A stretch of 5,761 nucleotides of DNA, from positions 1 to 5,761 of the forward strand of contig CALAQT010000138.1 in the NCBI GenBank assembly GCA_937888775.1, in the 5' to 3' direction. A program made the translations under genes and the position numbers. The DNA comes from an uncultured Actinomycetes bacterium. Lineage in GTDB: Bacteria > Actinomycetota > Thermoleophilia > Solirubrobacterales > Solirubrobacteraceae. Of this stretch, positions 5,166-5,761 are shown piece by piece. Each line of letters starts with the position of its first letter. The first letter of the stretch is position 1. The notes beneath the pieces are model-generated. The model was given only the letters and a program-made list of their open reading frames with translations, was not told the DNA's origin and did no database searches.

Positions 5166-5761
5166 ATGCGCGGCCGACGCCTCGCTGGCGCCACCTTGAC
5201 GCTGCTCGCCGCCGGGCTCTTCACTGCGGTTCCGGGCGCGAGCGCCAGCACCCGTTACTACGCCCATGCCGCCCAGAGTTGCGCCAACGCCAGCACGCCG
5301 GCCGTCGGCGCGTCGCAGCAGTCAATGCGCAATTCGGTCGTGTGCCTGATCAACGATCAGCGCCTGGCTCGTCATCTTCCCGCCCTGCACGAGCAGAGCC
5401 GCCTGGACCGTTCCGCTCAAGGCTGGACTAATCACATGGTCGCGCGCGGACAGTTCAGCCACGGCTCTGACTTCAGCGCCCGGATCACGGCCACGGGTTT
5501 CATCTGGTCGAGTGTCGGAGAGAACATCGCATCGGGCTTTGCGACTCCGCTGGAGGTCGTCAACGCCTGGATGGCGAGCACCGGCCACTGCCAGAACATT
5601 CTGAGCCCCTCCTACGCCGACGTCGGCACCGGGGTCAGCCGCCGCGCGGTTCGCGGATCGGCCAGCGGACCCGCGACCTGGACGCAGGACTTCGGCCTGC
5701 CGATGGGCCAGCACGCTCCGTCGGACAACTCCAGCCCGGCAAACGGCTGTCCCTACTCGGC
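5166..5761 (+). CDS. secreted CAP-domain (SCP/PR1-like) protein, 3' end outside the window
   Basis: Open from ATG 5166 to the window edge (198 codons, no stop). Residues 1-27 are a textbook signal peptide: MRGRR, a hydrophobic core TLTLLAAGLFTAV, and ASA before the cut, so the protein is exported. The CAP domain covers about 55-180: VVCLINDQRLARHLPAL, then FSHG (His99), VGENIASG (Glu119), EVVNAWMAS (Glu130) and TGHCQNIL (His141), which supply the two His/two Glu CAP cavity set, then DVGTGV and TWTQDFG. Bacterial CAP proteins are extracellular; their function is mostly unknown, with cell-wall or ligand binding proposed. Cys39 and Cys60 lie before the core and Cys142 within it. An in-frame ATG at 5121 would add 15 residues and has AGGAG only one base away, too close to be a good site; the signal peptide shape favours 5166. 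The frame is intact throughout. Confidence 0.9.
   Translation, partial: MRGRRLAGATLTLLAAGLFTAVPGASASTRYYAHAAQSCANASTPAVGASQQSMRNSVVCLINDQRLARHLPALHEQSRLDRSAQGWTNHMVARGQFSHGSDFSARITATGFIWSSVGENIASGFATPLEVVNAWMASTGHCQNILSPSYADVGTGVSRRAVRGSASGPATWTQDFGLPMGQHAPSDNSSPANGCPYS

Overview
High-GC (roughly two-thirds G+C) bacterial DNA with strongly G/C-ending codons. The mix of families points to a soil-type high-GC actinobacterium, most likely of the Solirubrobacterales/Thermoleophilia kind: a NarL-type receiver with the GAIGFVPK signature, a DUF3224 protein, a secreted protein with a CSLREAI-like motif, a secreted CAP protein, and a RES toxin with its antitoxin. This placement is inference from family content and composition; there is no rRNA or other phylogenetic marker in the window.

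Layout. At 173-979 (minus) lies an intact alpha/beta-hydrolase with its own likely promoter. At 1134-1285 (plus) is what looks like the decayed 5' end of an ArdC-type antirestriction gene. It abuts, at about 1286, the 3' end of a minus-strand response-regulator receiver (1287-1739) that has no DNA-binding domain. Then come about 450 bases with no gene I can support, an intact DUF3224 gene (2197-2622, plus), the 3' remnant of an AadA/DUF4111-type nucleotidyltransferase (to 2951, plus), and the 5' remnant of a secreted CSLREAI-type protein (3114 to about 3372, plus).

The most interesting part is 3388-4976 on the minus strand. It holds an autoregulation-like promoter covered by four 9-bp repeats, a 191-residue antitoxin of unusual architecture, a RES-domain (NAD+-degrading) toxin starting 2 bases after the antitoxin stop, and a small unrecognised W/R-rich gene. 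The toxin is broken by two single-base losses; reading through three frames restores about 225 residues with the conserved Arg, Tyr and Glu. The small gene is broken by at least one similar loss. The three best-defined losses sit in short G/C runs, so either the module is a fresh pseudogene with an orphan antitoxin, or the assembly has indel errors there.

The window ends inside a secreted CAP-domain protein (5166 to the edge, plus) with a clean signal peptide. Overall it reads as a gene-decay and insertion zone: truncated fragments of antirestriction, resistance-like, regulatory and secreted genes around a toxin-antitoxin module, between apparently intact chromosomal genes. I see no tRNA, rRNA, CRISPR array or insertion-sequence transposase.
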